From the NCBI GenBank assembly GCA_030431715.1, contig JAUIIO010000001.1:186001-250000 (forward strand): DNA of 64,000 nt, in the 5' to 3' direction. The notes below the pieces were generated by a model. That model ran no database searches. It was not told the origin of the DNA and saw nothing but the letters and a program-made list of their open reading frames with translations. Origin of the DNA: a bacterium (GTDB taxonomy: Bacteria; Bdellovibrionota_C; UBA2361; RFPC01). Positions within the stretch are counted from its first letter, which is position 1, and each line of letters starts with the position of its first letter. The translations under genes and the position numbers were made by a program. Of the stretch, positions 26,361 through 35,900 are shown in pieces.

Positions 26361-26475
26361 GGAGGAGGTGCAGGAGGAGGATGAGGAGAGGAAGGGCGTG
26401 GTTTTTCCTACTTGTCAGTCGATAGGGGGTGGTTTATTTTAGTAAGCGTCTGATTTTATTTGTTTTCATGCTGAT

Positions 26476-27648
26476 ATGATGTACGCACGAACGACTTACG
26501 GTGAACAGTACCGTTCAAGAAGCTCCGCGGAGCTCAGGGCTCCTTTTGCGGTTGATATTTTACTTCTAACACTCACACTCCTCCTTGTAGGGTTTGGTGT
26601 TCTGATCCTTTATTCCACCACGGGAATACTCTCTCAAGAGCAATTTGGTGATGGACTCCACTACGTACGGAAGCAGGCAGTGGCTGCGCTTATAGGGATT
26701 GTCTGTATGCTTGTCGCTACCAGAATCCCTGCAAGATTTCTCCTGCGAGTGTCACCGTACTGTTTTCCACTTGCGGTGCTCCTTTTGGTTCTCCCGCTTA
26801 TTCCGGGACTGGGTGTCGATGCTGGTGGCGCCAGTAGATGGATTACTTTTGGGGGCGTTAGGTTTCAACCCGGTGAAATGGTAAAACTTCTCCTCGTGCT
26901 TTTTATGGCCGGATACTTTTACCGTCAGGAGCATAAGCTGGAAAGATTTGTGACTGGGGTTGTTGTTCCACTTGGAATGGTAGGTTTTTTTGCCGTTCTC
27001 TATTTATTGCAGCCTGACTTTGGAAGTACTGCACTTGTTGTTGGAATTACTCTTATTATGGCTTTTTGTGCCGGGGTCAAGCTCTCGCACCTTTTTGCTT
27101 CTGGAATGGTTGCCTTAAGTGCTCTTGGTACCATGGTGTTTGTCTCCCCGTACAGGATGAAGCGAATCATGAGTTTTTTAAACCCTGAGCTTGATGCCAG
27201 TGGGCAGGGGTATCAGCTTATTCAGTCACTGATCGCGATTGGTTCTGGTGAGCTAACGGGAGTAGGGCTGGGAGCGAGTCAGCAAAAGCTCTTTTTTCTT
27301 CCAGCGGCACACACCGACTTCATCTATGCCGTGGTAGCAGAGGAACTAGGGTTTGTTGGATCAATTTCACTTCTTGTTCTCTACCTTGTGTTTCTTTGGA
27401 GAGGGCTTGTAATAGCAAGAAGATTTCAAAATGAGAGTTTTCGTTTTACCCTTTCTATTGGATTAACACTTCTTATCGTGGCTCCGTCGCTTCTTAATAT
27501 CGGGGTGGTCACAGGACTTCTTCCTACCAAGGGACTGGTGCTCCCTCTTATCAGTTACGGAGGGACAAGTTTAATAACATGTCTTATCGTAGTTGGGTTA
27601 CTCCTCTCTTTATCTCGAAGTCAGGGGGAGACCTTACCTGATTCATGA
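26476..27648 (+). CDS. ftsW: Septal peptidoglycan glycosyltransferase, SEDS family
   Basis: FtsW polymerises septal glycan from lipid II together with FtsI. The 390-residue protein has about ten membrane helices. Visible features are ILYSTTGILSQEQFGD in the first periplasmic loop, ASRWITFGGVRFQPGEMVKL (typical SEDS signature with Asn/Gln-Pro-Gly/Ser-Glu) and PTKGLVLPLISYGGTSL near the C-terminus. Start ATG 26476 is followed directly by another ATG. The stop overlaps the murG start (ATGA), so the two are coupled. Division (FtsW) rather than elongation (RodA) is inferred from cluster position. Confidence 0.95.
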   Translation: MMYARTTYGEQYRSRSSAELRAPFAVDILLLTLTLLLVGFGVLILYSTTGILSQEQFGDGLHYVRKQAVAALIGIVCMLVATRIPARFLLRVSPYCFPLAVLLLVLPLIPGLGVDAGGASRWITFGGVRFQPGEMVKLLLVLFMAGYFYRQEHKLERFVTGVVVPLGMVGFFAVLYLLQPDFGSTALVVGITLIMAFCAGVKLSHLFASGMVALSALGTMVFVSPYRMKRIMSFLNPELDASGQGYQLIQSLIAIGSGELTGVGLGASQQKLFFLPAAHTDFIYAVVAEELGFVGSISLLVLYLVFLWRGLVIARRFQNESFRFTLSIGLTLLIVAPSLLNIGVVTGLLPTKGLVLPLISYGGTSLITCLIVVGLLLSLSRSQGETLPDS

Positions 27649-28718
27649 ACAGTACAATTCGAGTCCTCATTACTGCAAGTGGTACAGGCGGGCACCTTAT
27701 GCCGGCACTTGCTGTTATGAAAGAGCTGCAGAATCGCGGCGTAGAGGTGCGTTTTGCCGGTAGCGGTCGTCCTCTTGAAGAGGAAATTATTGGCGGAGCC
27801 GGCTTTCATTGTGTAACGATTCCAAGCGTGGGCTTAAAGAACAAGGGGATACGTGGATTCTTGAAATTTTTGGTCGGCATACCCGGCGCATTCGGTGCCA
27901 CTTCTGCAATATTTCAGGATTTTAAGCCTCAGGCGGTTGTTGGTATCGGGGGATACGCCACCTTTTTTCCACTCCTATTGGCGCGTCTAAAGGGGATACC
28001 TTCTTGGATTCACGAGTCTGAGATATCTCCCGGACTAGCTAATAAAGTACTTTCATTTATTGCCCAGCGAATTTCTACGGCTTTTGAAGAGACTGTTTTT
28101 CCTCTCTGCTCTTCTAAGATTGTCTATACAGGGCAGCCTGTGCGCGCAGAGCTTTCTCGCATTGCAGGTGAATCGCGTAAGGTCACAAACCCTCAACGAC
28201 TACTCATTCTTGGTGGATCACAAGGAGCAACGGCCCTTGATGAGGTTTTTCTTGAGCTTGCTCCGGTGCTAAAAAAACACGACCTGCAGGTGTGGCATCA
28301 ATCTCGACCAATGAATGTTGAAAGACTCACGGAACGTTATGACGAGCTTGAGATTCCGCATAAGGTAATGTCTTTTATTGAGCATATGGATGAGGCCTAT
28401 CGCTGGTCGCACCTTATTGTAAGTCGTGCCGGTGCTGGAGCTGTTATGGAGATCGGTACGGTTAATAGACCGGCCCTCTTTGTGCCCTACCCACATGCAC
28501 AGGGAGATCATCAGGCAAAAAATGCTGCCGTACTCGTTGGTCAGGGCAAAGCCTACATGGAAAGAGAAGGAGAGAAGTTTTCTGAACGAATCCATGCAGC
28601 TCTTGAAAAGCTACTCAATCCTGAACAGTACAACAAAATGAGGCTACGTGCTGCGTCGGCAAGACCAGTGGATGCGGCACAAAAGATATCAGACGAGGTG
28701 TTGGCGCTGATATCATGA
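27645..28718 (+). CDS. murG: UDP-GlcNAc:lipid I N-acetylglucosaminyltransferase
   Basis: MurG adds GlcNAc to lipid I, making lipid II on the inner face of the inner membrane. The 357-residue GT28 protein has the N-terminal loop ASGTGGHLMPALAV, VVGIGGYATFFPLLLA, IHESEISPGLANKVL, LGGSQGATALDEV and the donor-site segment SRAGAGAVMEIGTVNRPALFVPYPH followed by GDHQAKNA. It overlaps ftsW and, at its end, the next membrane-protein gene (ATGA), so all three form one unit. The dcw cluster ends here; murC, ftsQ, ftsA and ftsZ are not in the window. Confidence 0.97.
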   Translation: MNSTIRVLITASGTGGHLMPALAVMKELQNRGVEVRFAGSGRPLEEEIIGGAGFHCVTIPSVGLKNKGIRGFLKFLVGIPGAFGATSAIFQDFKPQAVVGIGGYATFFPLLLARLKGIPSWIHESEISPGLANKVLSFIAQRISTAFEETVFPLCSSKIVYTGQPVRAELSRIAGESRKVTNPQRLLILGGSQGATALDEVFLELAPVLKKHDLQVWHQSRPMNVERLTERYDELEIPHKVMSFIEHMDEAYRWSHLIVSRAGAGAVMEIGTVNRPALFVPYPHAQGDHQAKNAAVLVGQGKAYMEREGEKFSERIHAALEKLLNPEQYNKMRLRAASARPVDAAQKISDEVLALIS

Positions 28719-29590
28719 CCTCACTCCTTAAACCAAATAAAGATCAGCTCCTTCATATCAGTGTCTTAACCACCTTTCTCTCCCTTATTCCTACTGCATA
28801 CGCTGCTCTTCTTTCTAATTCACTCACACTCTACGCTGATTTTTTACGGTGTGCTGTTGAGCATCTCTCAATAGTGCTTGCATGGATACTCGTACGAAAG
28901 ATGCGCTCAACTGGAGATCATGAGTTTCACTTTGGATTTGGTAAACTCGAGCGACTGTCTAGTTTGCTTGTTGCTTGTGCAATGCTCGTCACCATATCAG
29001 TGCTCTTTATTTCTGCCATCGTACGATTTTTTGAGCCGCGAGTCATAGAAGACCAGATGTTTGGATTTATCCTCGCTGTGCTGAGCGTAGGAGGAAACTG
29101 TTTCCTGTGGATAAAAAACGCAAACCTTAGTCGGGACGACAATTCGCCTGTGCTCTTATCGCAGGTAATACTTTTTCGAGCTAAAACGCTCGCAAGCTTA
29201 ATCGTGGTGTTGTCTCTTGGTGTAACGCTTCTCTTCCCTCATACCTTGCTCGCTCTCTATATCGATCCAGCCGGTTCGCTTTGTATTGCGCTCTATCTTG
29301 TGCCGTCACTTAAAGGACTTTTTGAAGAGTCGGTACCGGATCTTATTGATAGGGCACTAGAAGAGTCATATCAGCTACTGATTGTTAAGACTCTTGTGGA
29401 GTACGAGTCCGAGTATGAGCATTTACGTGAGATACGGACGAGAAAGTCAGGTGTTAAAAGCTATATTTATATCCACCTTGAATTTAAAGGCGATCAACCT
29501 ACCGAAAAAACAATCGACACGGCGCGACGTCTAAGAAAACATATAGAAGAGCAAATACCTGCTAGCGAAGTACAAATTGTTTTGTGCTGA
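28715..29590 (+). CDS. Cation diffusion facilitator-like protein with altered metal site
   Basis: A 291-residue membrane protein with about six helices and a cytoplasmic C-terminal domain, arranged as in the CDF (ZitB/CzcD) zinc and iron transporters. The loop HEFHFGFGKLERL after helix 2 is the conserved CDF segment (usually HxYGxGKxE). The metal-binding positions in helices 2 and 5, normally HxxxD pairs, read LYADFLRCAVEH and FRAKTLASLIVV, so at least the helix-5 site is not recognisable. It may transport something else or act as a non-transporting homologue. It is translationally coupled to murG, a rare neighbour for this family. Confidence 0.75.
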   Translation: MTSLLKPNKDQLLHISVLTTFLSLIPTAYAALLSNSLTLYADFLRCAVEHLSIVLAWILVRKMRSTGDHEFHFGFGKLERLSSLLVACAMLVTISVLFISAIVRFFEPRVIEDQMFGFILAVLSVGGNCFLWIKNANLSRDDNSPVLLSQVILFRAKTLASLIVVLSLGVTLLFPHTLLALYIDPAGSLCIALYLVPSLKGLFEESVPDLIDRALEESYQLLIVKTLVEYESEYEHLREIRTRKSGVKSYIYIHLEFKGDQPTEKTIDTARRLRKHIEEQIPASEVQIVLC

Positions 29591-29634
29591 GCAGTTGTTA
29601 AAGTATTTATAATCTTCCTCTGACCCAAGGTAAG

Positions 29635-29763
29635 CGTCATTGCGAGGAGCTGAGAGCATTTGCTTGAACGACGCGGCAATCTCCCTGCGTTACCACAGTT
29701 ATTTCCCAGCTCAGGGAGATTGCCACGTCGTTCGGTCTTAGACCTCAGCTCCTCGCAATGACG
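29635..29763. repeat. Long imperfect palindrome, REP-like pair
   Basis: CGTCATTGCGAGGAGCTGAG (29635-29654) and its exact reverse complement (29744-29763) flank an inner inverted pair (GCGGCAATCTCCCTG / CAGGGAGATTGCC). Together they form a hairpin of about 130 bases. The same ends occur near 14-59, 42412-42466 and 42903-42972. It fills most of the 313-base gap between the CDF-like gene and trkH, two converging genes, and may act as a transcription stop. No gene is seen in this gap. Confidence 0.85.
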
Positions 29764-29903
29764 AATAGTCGGGAAGTGGTACTACGACACCACATCCTTT
29801 ACAGGAGACTGACACGACATAGTTTACACATTCGCTAACGTCTCTGTTCATTAGAAATGGGGGCAGATATGGCATAGATAGAGGATAGTGAGGCCAGCTG
29901 CGC

Positions 29904-31352
29904 CTATCGTCTCCAAAAAACCGGAGTAAGGATAACCAAAATGGTAAAGAACTCTAGTCTTCCAAGCAGCATTGCGAGGCAGAGTACTGACTTGGTGAGT
30001 GAACTAAGCGCAGCATAGTTGTCGTAGGGGCCAAGTTCGCCGAGGCCGGGGCCGATGTTTGAAAGTGCTGAAAGAGTTGCAGTAAATGCTGAGAGTAGAC
30101 TCATATCCTGAAAAGAGAGGATGAGGGTAATGAGCGCTGCAATGAATATGTAGAGAAAGATAAATCCCCAGATAGCATTTACAACGGAGTCAGAAATCGT
30201 GTGCTTATTAGCTTTGAGAGAATAGAGAGCACTTGGGTGCACGATCTGTCTGACCTCCTTGTGCATCTGCTTAATAGCAGTGACGATCCGAATACATTTT
30301 ACCCCACCTGCGGTTGAGCCAGACATTCCACCACAGATCATAATTACCATAATGATAAATTGAGACGCTCCAGGCCACAGCGAGTAGTCGGTATAGGTAT
30401 AGCCAGTTGATGAGATGGTACAGACTACCGTAAAGAGTGCGCTCCTGAACGAATCAGGAATCTCCATGAGCATGCCGCTCCATAAAGAGATCATGATAAA
30501 AAAGGTGGCTAGACCGATAATCGTGAGGTACCACTTGAGCTCTGTTGTGAAGAGAGCACTCAGATCTCGCTTTACAAAGAGCCTGAAATGAAGCGAGAAG
30601 TTGATGGAGCTCAGAAGCATAAAAGTAATAAAGATATAGTCGACCAGTGCGCTGTCAAAGTGAGCAATCCCCCGGTTCTTCGTGGAAAATCCACCGGTAG
30701 AGATGGTCGTGAGCGAGTGATTTAGAGCATCGTAGCCACTGAGACCACATGCGATGAGTGCCAATGTTTGAAGCGCTGTAAAGGCAACATAGAGAAACCA
30801 GAGCTTTTTCGCTGTTTCTCGTACTCGTGGAGTAATCTTATCTTTTTGTGGTCCCGTAATCTCAGCTTTAAAGAGCTGAACGCCTCCAAGCCCTAACATC
30901 GGTAATATCGCGATAAAGAAAACGATGATTCCCATCCCTCCGATCCACTGAGTAAGTGAACGCCACAGTAAGATAGGCTTACTCTGCGACTCAATATCAG
31001 TCAGCACGGAAGCTCCCGTTCCACTGAAACCGGATACAGACTCAAAGAAGCTGTCTAGAAAGCCGGTAAATGTTCCTGAGAGATAGTAGGGGAGAGCTCC
31101 GATGGCGCAGGCCGTTAGCCACGCTACCGCCACGACCGCAAAGCCGGTGCGATGATTGAGGTCACGGGTGTAGTTTTGCTGGGAAAGAAAGAGGAGGTAG
31201 CCGAGGACTCCACAGGTAATTGAGGGATAGGCAAATACGTGTGCAATGCTCAGATCATGAAAGACTGAAAACGTAGCAGGAATGCAGAGCAACACACCGA
31301 AGATGACCAGCAGCCCACCGAGAAGTTTTATGAGGATGCGTATGTCTACCAT
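29904..31352 (-). CDS. trkH: Potassium uptake protein, TrkH family
   Basis: TrkH is the membrane channel subunit of the Trk potassium uptake system. The 482-residue protein has four M1-P-M2 repeats. The selectivity-filter loops can be read as SGFSGTGASV, ISTGGFSTKN, ISSTGYTYTDY and, in the last repeat, SNIGPGLG near the C-terminus. GGMSGSTAGGVKCIRI marks the loop after the third repeat, typical of TrkH. The start overlaps the trkA stop by one base, so the two are coupled. With the glucosylglycerate locus in the same window, this suggests an osmotically active lifestyle, which is inference. Confidence 0.97.
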   Translation of the reverse strand: MVDIRILIKLLGGLLVIFGVLLCIPATFSVFHDLSIAHVFAYPSITCGVLGYLLFLSQQNYTRDLNHRTGFAVVAVAWLTACAIGALPYYLSGTFTGFLDSFFESVSGFSGTGASVLTDIESQSKPILLWRSLTQWIGGMGIIVFFIAILPMLGLGGVQLFKAEITGPQKDKITPRVRETAKKLWFLYVAFTALQTLALIACGLSGYDALNHSLTTISTGGFSTKNRGIAHFDSALVDYIFITFMLLSSINFSLHFRLFVKRDLSALFTTELKWYLTIIGLATFFIMISLWSGMLMEIPDSFRSALFTVVCTISSTGYTYTDYSLWPGASQFIIMVIMICGGMSGSTAGGVKCIRIVTAIKQMHKEVRQIVHPSALYSLKANKHTISDSVVNAIWGFIFLYIFIAALITLILSFQDMSLLSAFTATLSALSNIGPGLGELGPYDNYAALSSLTKSVLCLAMLLGRLEFFTILVILTPVFWRR

Positions 31353-32719
31353 TAAACAAAAAGCTCGAGTTTTGTTTTAAGAATCTTTTCTAGTTTTTTC
31401 TGTTGCTTGTCAGTAACGAAGATGATGATGATGTCGTCTTCAAATACCATGTCTCGACCACCGGGAATAATAAATTCTTCGCCGCGAACAATCGCCGCAA
31501 AGAGAATTCCACGGGGAATCTGTAGCTCACTAAGAGTTCTTCCAACTATTGGCGTGTCTTTCTTTACGCGATACTCAAGAAAGCCTGCGCCAAGATGGCG
31601 AAGAGAAAAGCGTGAAACCATCGAGTCACTATGAATGTGAGTGAAGATGGCACTCGCTGCCGCAATACGCGAGCTCACAACGACATCAACTCCGATAGCG
31701 TGAACCAGCGCAAGATAGGTGCCTTTGTTTACATGTGCCATTGAGCTCTTTGCGCCGAGCTTTCTGGCGTGGAGCGCCGCAAGGATATTATCTTCGTCAT
31801 CAGCGGTGACGGCGATAAAGGCATCGACATCTGCAATGTTTTCTTCAACGAGGAGGTTCCCGTCTTTTCCATCCCCTTGGAGGATGAGTACCTCTTTAAA
31901 GTCATCAAGCAGTTCGTGCGAGCTTTCTTCCTCACTCACAATGAGTTTTATCTTGGTGCCTTCAGCTTCAAGCGCGTGAGCCACAGCCTTTCCAAGCGGG
32001 TTCCCGCCCCAGATTACTGCGCTCTTTGATTGAATGTGGTTTCTACCGGCATACTCAAAGAGACGAGATGTGTTTTCAGGCGGCGTTATGCAGTAAATAA
32101 TGTCACCGGGCTCAAAGATGTCATCACCGGTTGGGACATAGAGGCGGTTGTTCCGAACAATTCCTATGACAAGCACAGAGAGTTTCTCTCGAATCTCAAC
32201 AACGTCACGGAGACGACGGTTAAGAAGAGGTGACATGTCTGAGAGTGATATGCCGAGTACTCGGAGCTTTCCGTTACAAAAATCAATAACTTCTTTGGCG
32301 CCAGCAACTTGAAAGAGTTGTAATAGATAATTTGCGGCTGCTTGATCAGGGTTGATAATAAAGTCAAAGTACTCTCCAAGACGTGCAGGAGAGATATCTT
32401 TATGCATCAAGTTGATGTCACGAATACGTGCAATCCGTCTTGTCTCAGGATTAAGGAGACGTGCTACGAGACAGGCAGATATGTTCACCTCGTCATGATC
32501 GGCTACAGCTATTAGGTAGTCTGCTGTATGAATACCGGCTCGGGCCAGAACGTCAGGAGCACACCCGTTACCATACACCAGTTCAATATCAAGTCCGGCA
32601 GCAGCTTTGCTCACGTGGTGCTCGTACCGCTCTACGAGTGTTACGTCATGTTGTTCCATGACCAGTTTCTTAGAGAGGGTGACCCCGACGTCACCGGCAC
32701 CAATGATAATAAATTTCAT
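31352..32719 (-). CDS. trkA: Trk system potassium uptake protein TrkA
   Basis: TrkA is the cytoplasmic NAD(H)-binding gating ring of the Trk channel. The 455-residue protein has two RCK_N/RCK_C pairs. The first starts KFIIIGAGDVGVTLSKKL and contains LVYGNGCAPDVLARAGI. The second starts around SAVIWGGNPLGKAVAHAL and contains LILQGDGKDGNLLVEENI. The first glycine-rich loop is intact (GAGDVG), while the second reads WGGNPLG. It is the first gene of the trkA-trkH pair on the minus strand and has no clear Shine-Dalgarno. Confidence 0.97.
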   Translation of the reverse strand: MKFIIIGAGDVGVTLSKKLVMEQHDVTLVERYEHHVSKAAAGLDIELVYGNGCAPDVLARAGIHTADYLIAVADHDEVNISACLVARLLNPETRRIARIRDINLMHKDISPARLGEYFDFIINPDQAAANYLLQLFQVAGAKEVIDFCNGKLRVLGISLSDMSPLLNRRLRDVVEIREKLSVLVIGIVRNNRLYVPTGDDIFEPGDIIYCITPPENTSRLFEYAGRNHIQSKSAVIWGGNPLGKAVAHALEAEGTKIKLIVSEEESSHELLDDFKEVLILQGDGKDGNLLVEENIADVDAFIAVTADDEDNILAALHARKLGAKSSMAHVNKGTYLALVHAIGVDVVVSSRIAAASAIFTHIHSDSMVSRFSLRHLGAGFLEYRVKKDTPIVGRTLSELQIPRGILFAAIVRGEEFIIPGGRDMVFEDDIIIIFVTDKQQKKLEKILKTKLELFV

Positions 32720-32910
32720 AGAGTTATAGATACGAGTAATAGAGTGAGCGATTTTTATTTAATCACACCAGCTCGCTCCTGTCAGCGGGCGGTATTTAGC
32801 AAAATATCCGTCATTTCTACCTGATTTCAATAGGTTAGTTAATACGCATTTCTTCCAGTAGCTCCCATAACAACTATAGGACGCAATTTTTGCCAGGGTT
32901 TTACCGTTAC

Positions 32911-35900
32911 ATGAAGACTGCAATCGAACCATTAAAGAATGAGAGTCAGGATCAGGCTGACGCACGCTTGCCAGGCGCTGAGCCAGACGCACCGGTTGAA
33001 AAGATTAGCCCGCGTCAGGAAAAGCATTCTAGGCTTCGTCATGACGGCCTTGAAGGTGCACAGAATGGTGCAGTTGCTCAGCGTGCGAATCTAAGTCTTA
33101 AAGGTGGAACTTCCTCGGATACAAGCGGAGCCCAGAGTTTGCAGGATCAGCAAGGTCTCGATCTCGCTCTCAGTACGAAAGGAAAACGCAAAGGCAGATA
33201 CAGCGGAGAAACATTTGAAAGGCTTGTGCAGCAAGTAAGAACGCTCGTACCGGAATCACAACTTGAGGAAGTTTTAGAGAATGCCATTGAAGACCGAGCG
33301 AAAGGATCTGGTCTTCAACTTCCACACGCAGCTCTTAATAATGTAGCAGAAGAAGTGTATGAGCAGATTGATCATGCTCTTGCAAATGGGGATCTCTCAA
33401 ATTCTGATGAGGTAATGGCTGCGATCGCAGAGATCTTACGTGAACATATCTTTGATGAAAACGACATTGCCTATATTATCAGTCAAATAAATCGTCAGAT
33501 CCGTGCTGAGGACGTAGCACTCCAACAAGAAGCTCAGAAGCTTGCAGCTAAGAGCGATCATAAGACACTTAGCGTACAGGCGGTAAGTCTGTTCCAAAAT
33601 GAAGCCGTAGATCGTGAGACGATGTTGTATGCCTTTCAAAATGCTACAGGCCAGAGTCTTGATGAGCACCTAGAAAGTCGCTTACGTGAAGAATATGAGA
33701 ACCTGAAGAGATCTCTCTCAGGCTATGAGGGCCTGACACTTGATTTTGACCCCGAGAGAGGGCTCAGTGAAGAGAGTCTTCGAGTTGTTCGAAGTCTTGT
33801 ATACAGTGAACTTCAGGCACACCTTTTGGACTCACCTTCTGAGTTTTTAGAAAATCAAGTACATCTTTCATCGGCCGCTCAGTCACTGGCCAAGCTCGAT
33901 GATATAAGTCTCGCTCTAAGGATGTCGCAGGGGGAGATGATTTCAGAAGAAGATCTATCAGCGGTCCTTGAACAACGCCTTGATAGTTACTCAAAAGGGG
34001 AAGCCGCGCTACGAGCATCTTTACCAGAAAACGAAGATGCTCTTACGCAGCTTTTAATAAGTAGAAATGGATTTCTTCGGGAGAATCTTGGAGTGACCTT
34101 TTCAGATGCTGAACAAAGCGAGATCCAGCAGATCTATGAGAATGCGGTAGAAGAGCGACAGGCAGATCTCGTGAAGACGAAGCTTCAAGCACTTAATTAC
34201 AGTGCAGGGCTTCAAGAGCGGTTTTCATCCTCAGAGGCGCGTAGCGCTAAACGGGACCGAGAAGAATATATCGAGGAGCATCGTGATATTTTAGGAAATG
34301 TTCCGGAACAAGAGCTACGTGATCAACTCTATCAGCAGGGAAAGGCTGCTGGCGCCCGACTGGATGCTACGGTCGAAGGAATTCGTCAGGCTACAGACTG
34401 GTGGGGAACAGATGAAGAAAAATTCTTTGATATGCTCAAAAGTGTTGAGAGCAAAGAAGAGATGGAGCTTGTGAGCAAAGAGCTTAAAGAGCGTACGGGC
34501 TACGATATCTACGGAATGATAGATAAAGAGCTTAGTGGCACGTATAAAGACATTGCCCTAGATCTGGTAAAGAGAGATTTCGTTTCTGCAAGTGCTTCAG
34601 AGTATGAAGCAGAGTGTAACAGGTTCTGGGGGCCGAACCCGGATAGGCTTGCAGAGATACTCAGTGTTGCTCGTCAGGATAAAGAACGATTTGAGGCCGT
34701 ATATCTTGATAGATACGGCGAACGCCTTGAACGTGAACAACGAAAAGCCGGTAATGCCGTTTCAATAGACTCGATGGAGCAGGTCTTTGACCTTACTCTC
34801 AGTGGGCACGCACGTGAGCTTGTTCAAGCCTCATACTCAGGTGATGAGATGCTTGAGTATGCTCTAAAATTTAAGCATAAATTCGGATTCTTCAATGATA
34901 GAGAAAAAGAAGCTGCAGAGCACCTTGAGGCGCTGGTAGCGGGAGACTGGCTATATTCCTTTAACGAGGGAGAGCTTATCGCTACGCTCTCAGAGGCTGG
35001 TAAACAGAAGCTCGAAGACTTCAGAGCGAAATTTGAAAGTGTTTCAGACGAGTCACTTGATGAGTTTCTTGAAGCGGAACTTAGTGGGGGAGAGCTTGCT
35101 TGGATGAAAGCGATCCTAGCAGGAGATAGATTTGCCGCTGATGCTGGAGCGTATCGCTATGCTTGTGATGGTATGGGTACGGACGAGCAACTCCTCTTTG
35201 AAATCACCGAACAGCGCCGAGCGAGTGTTATGGCGAGTGTCGGACTTACAGAGCAGGCTCTAGCGGAGAGTGAAGAGGCTCGTGAAGCTTTTAAGCGTGT
35301 TTATGCAAGCTATGAGTCACGCGTTGATACTTTATTTACAGAGCAATCAGGAAGAGTTCGTTCAGAAAGAATACAAGAAGAGTTTGATAGCGTTCACAAT
35401 GTCTACTATTCACAACTTACTTCAAGCGACGCGATTATTGGCACAGAGCGTGCTGCTCTTAAGCTGCGAATGGCGATGGGAGCAACTGGAGATGGGACAG
35501 ACGATGCTGTGATACTGGATGTACTTGCAGGGCGCAGCAAGCAAGAAGTAGAGCAGATAATGGCTGATTACAGCCGTCTCTTTGATGGTCGAGATCTCAA
35601 GAAAGATCTAAACTGGGAAGTTTCCGGAGACGTTGGCTTTGATGTCGATCAATACCTGCAAGGTGACCCACTGCAGGTCGCAGACGCTGGTGAGAAGATT
35701 GAAGCGATGAAGGCGTATCTAGATGCCCGCTGCGATCATGAGCATAGCGGACTTATGGCTCTGGGGGTAGATTTTGCTTATCCAGAGATGGAAGAAAAGT
35801 ATCAGGAGTTTCTTGAGAAGTACGAAGAGTACCAAAATTCTAAATCCCAAAATGCAGCGACCGCAGCTAGAGAACTAGAAAATATTTACCAACAGATGGT

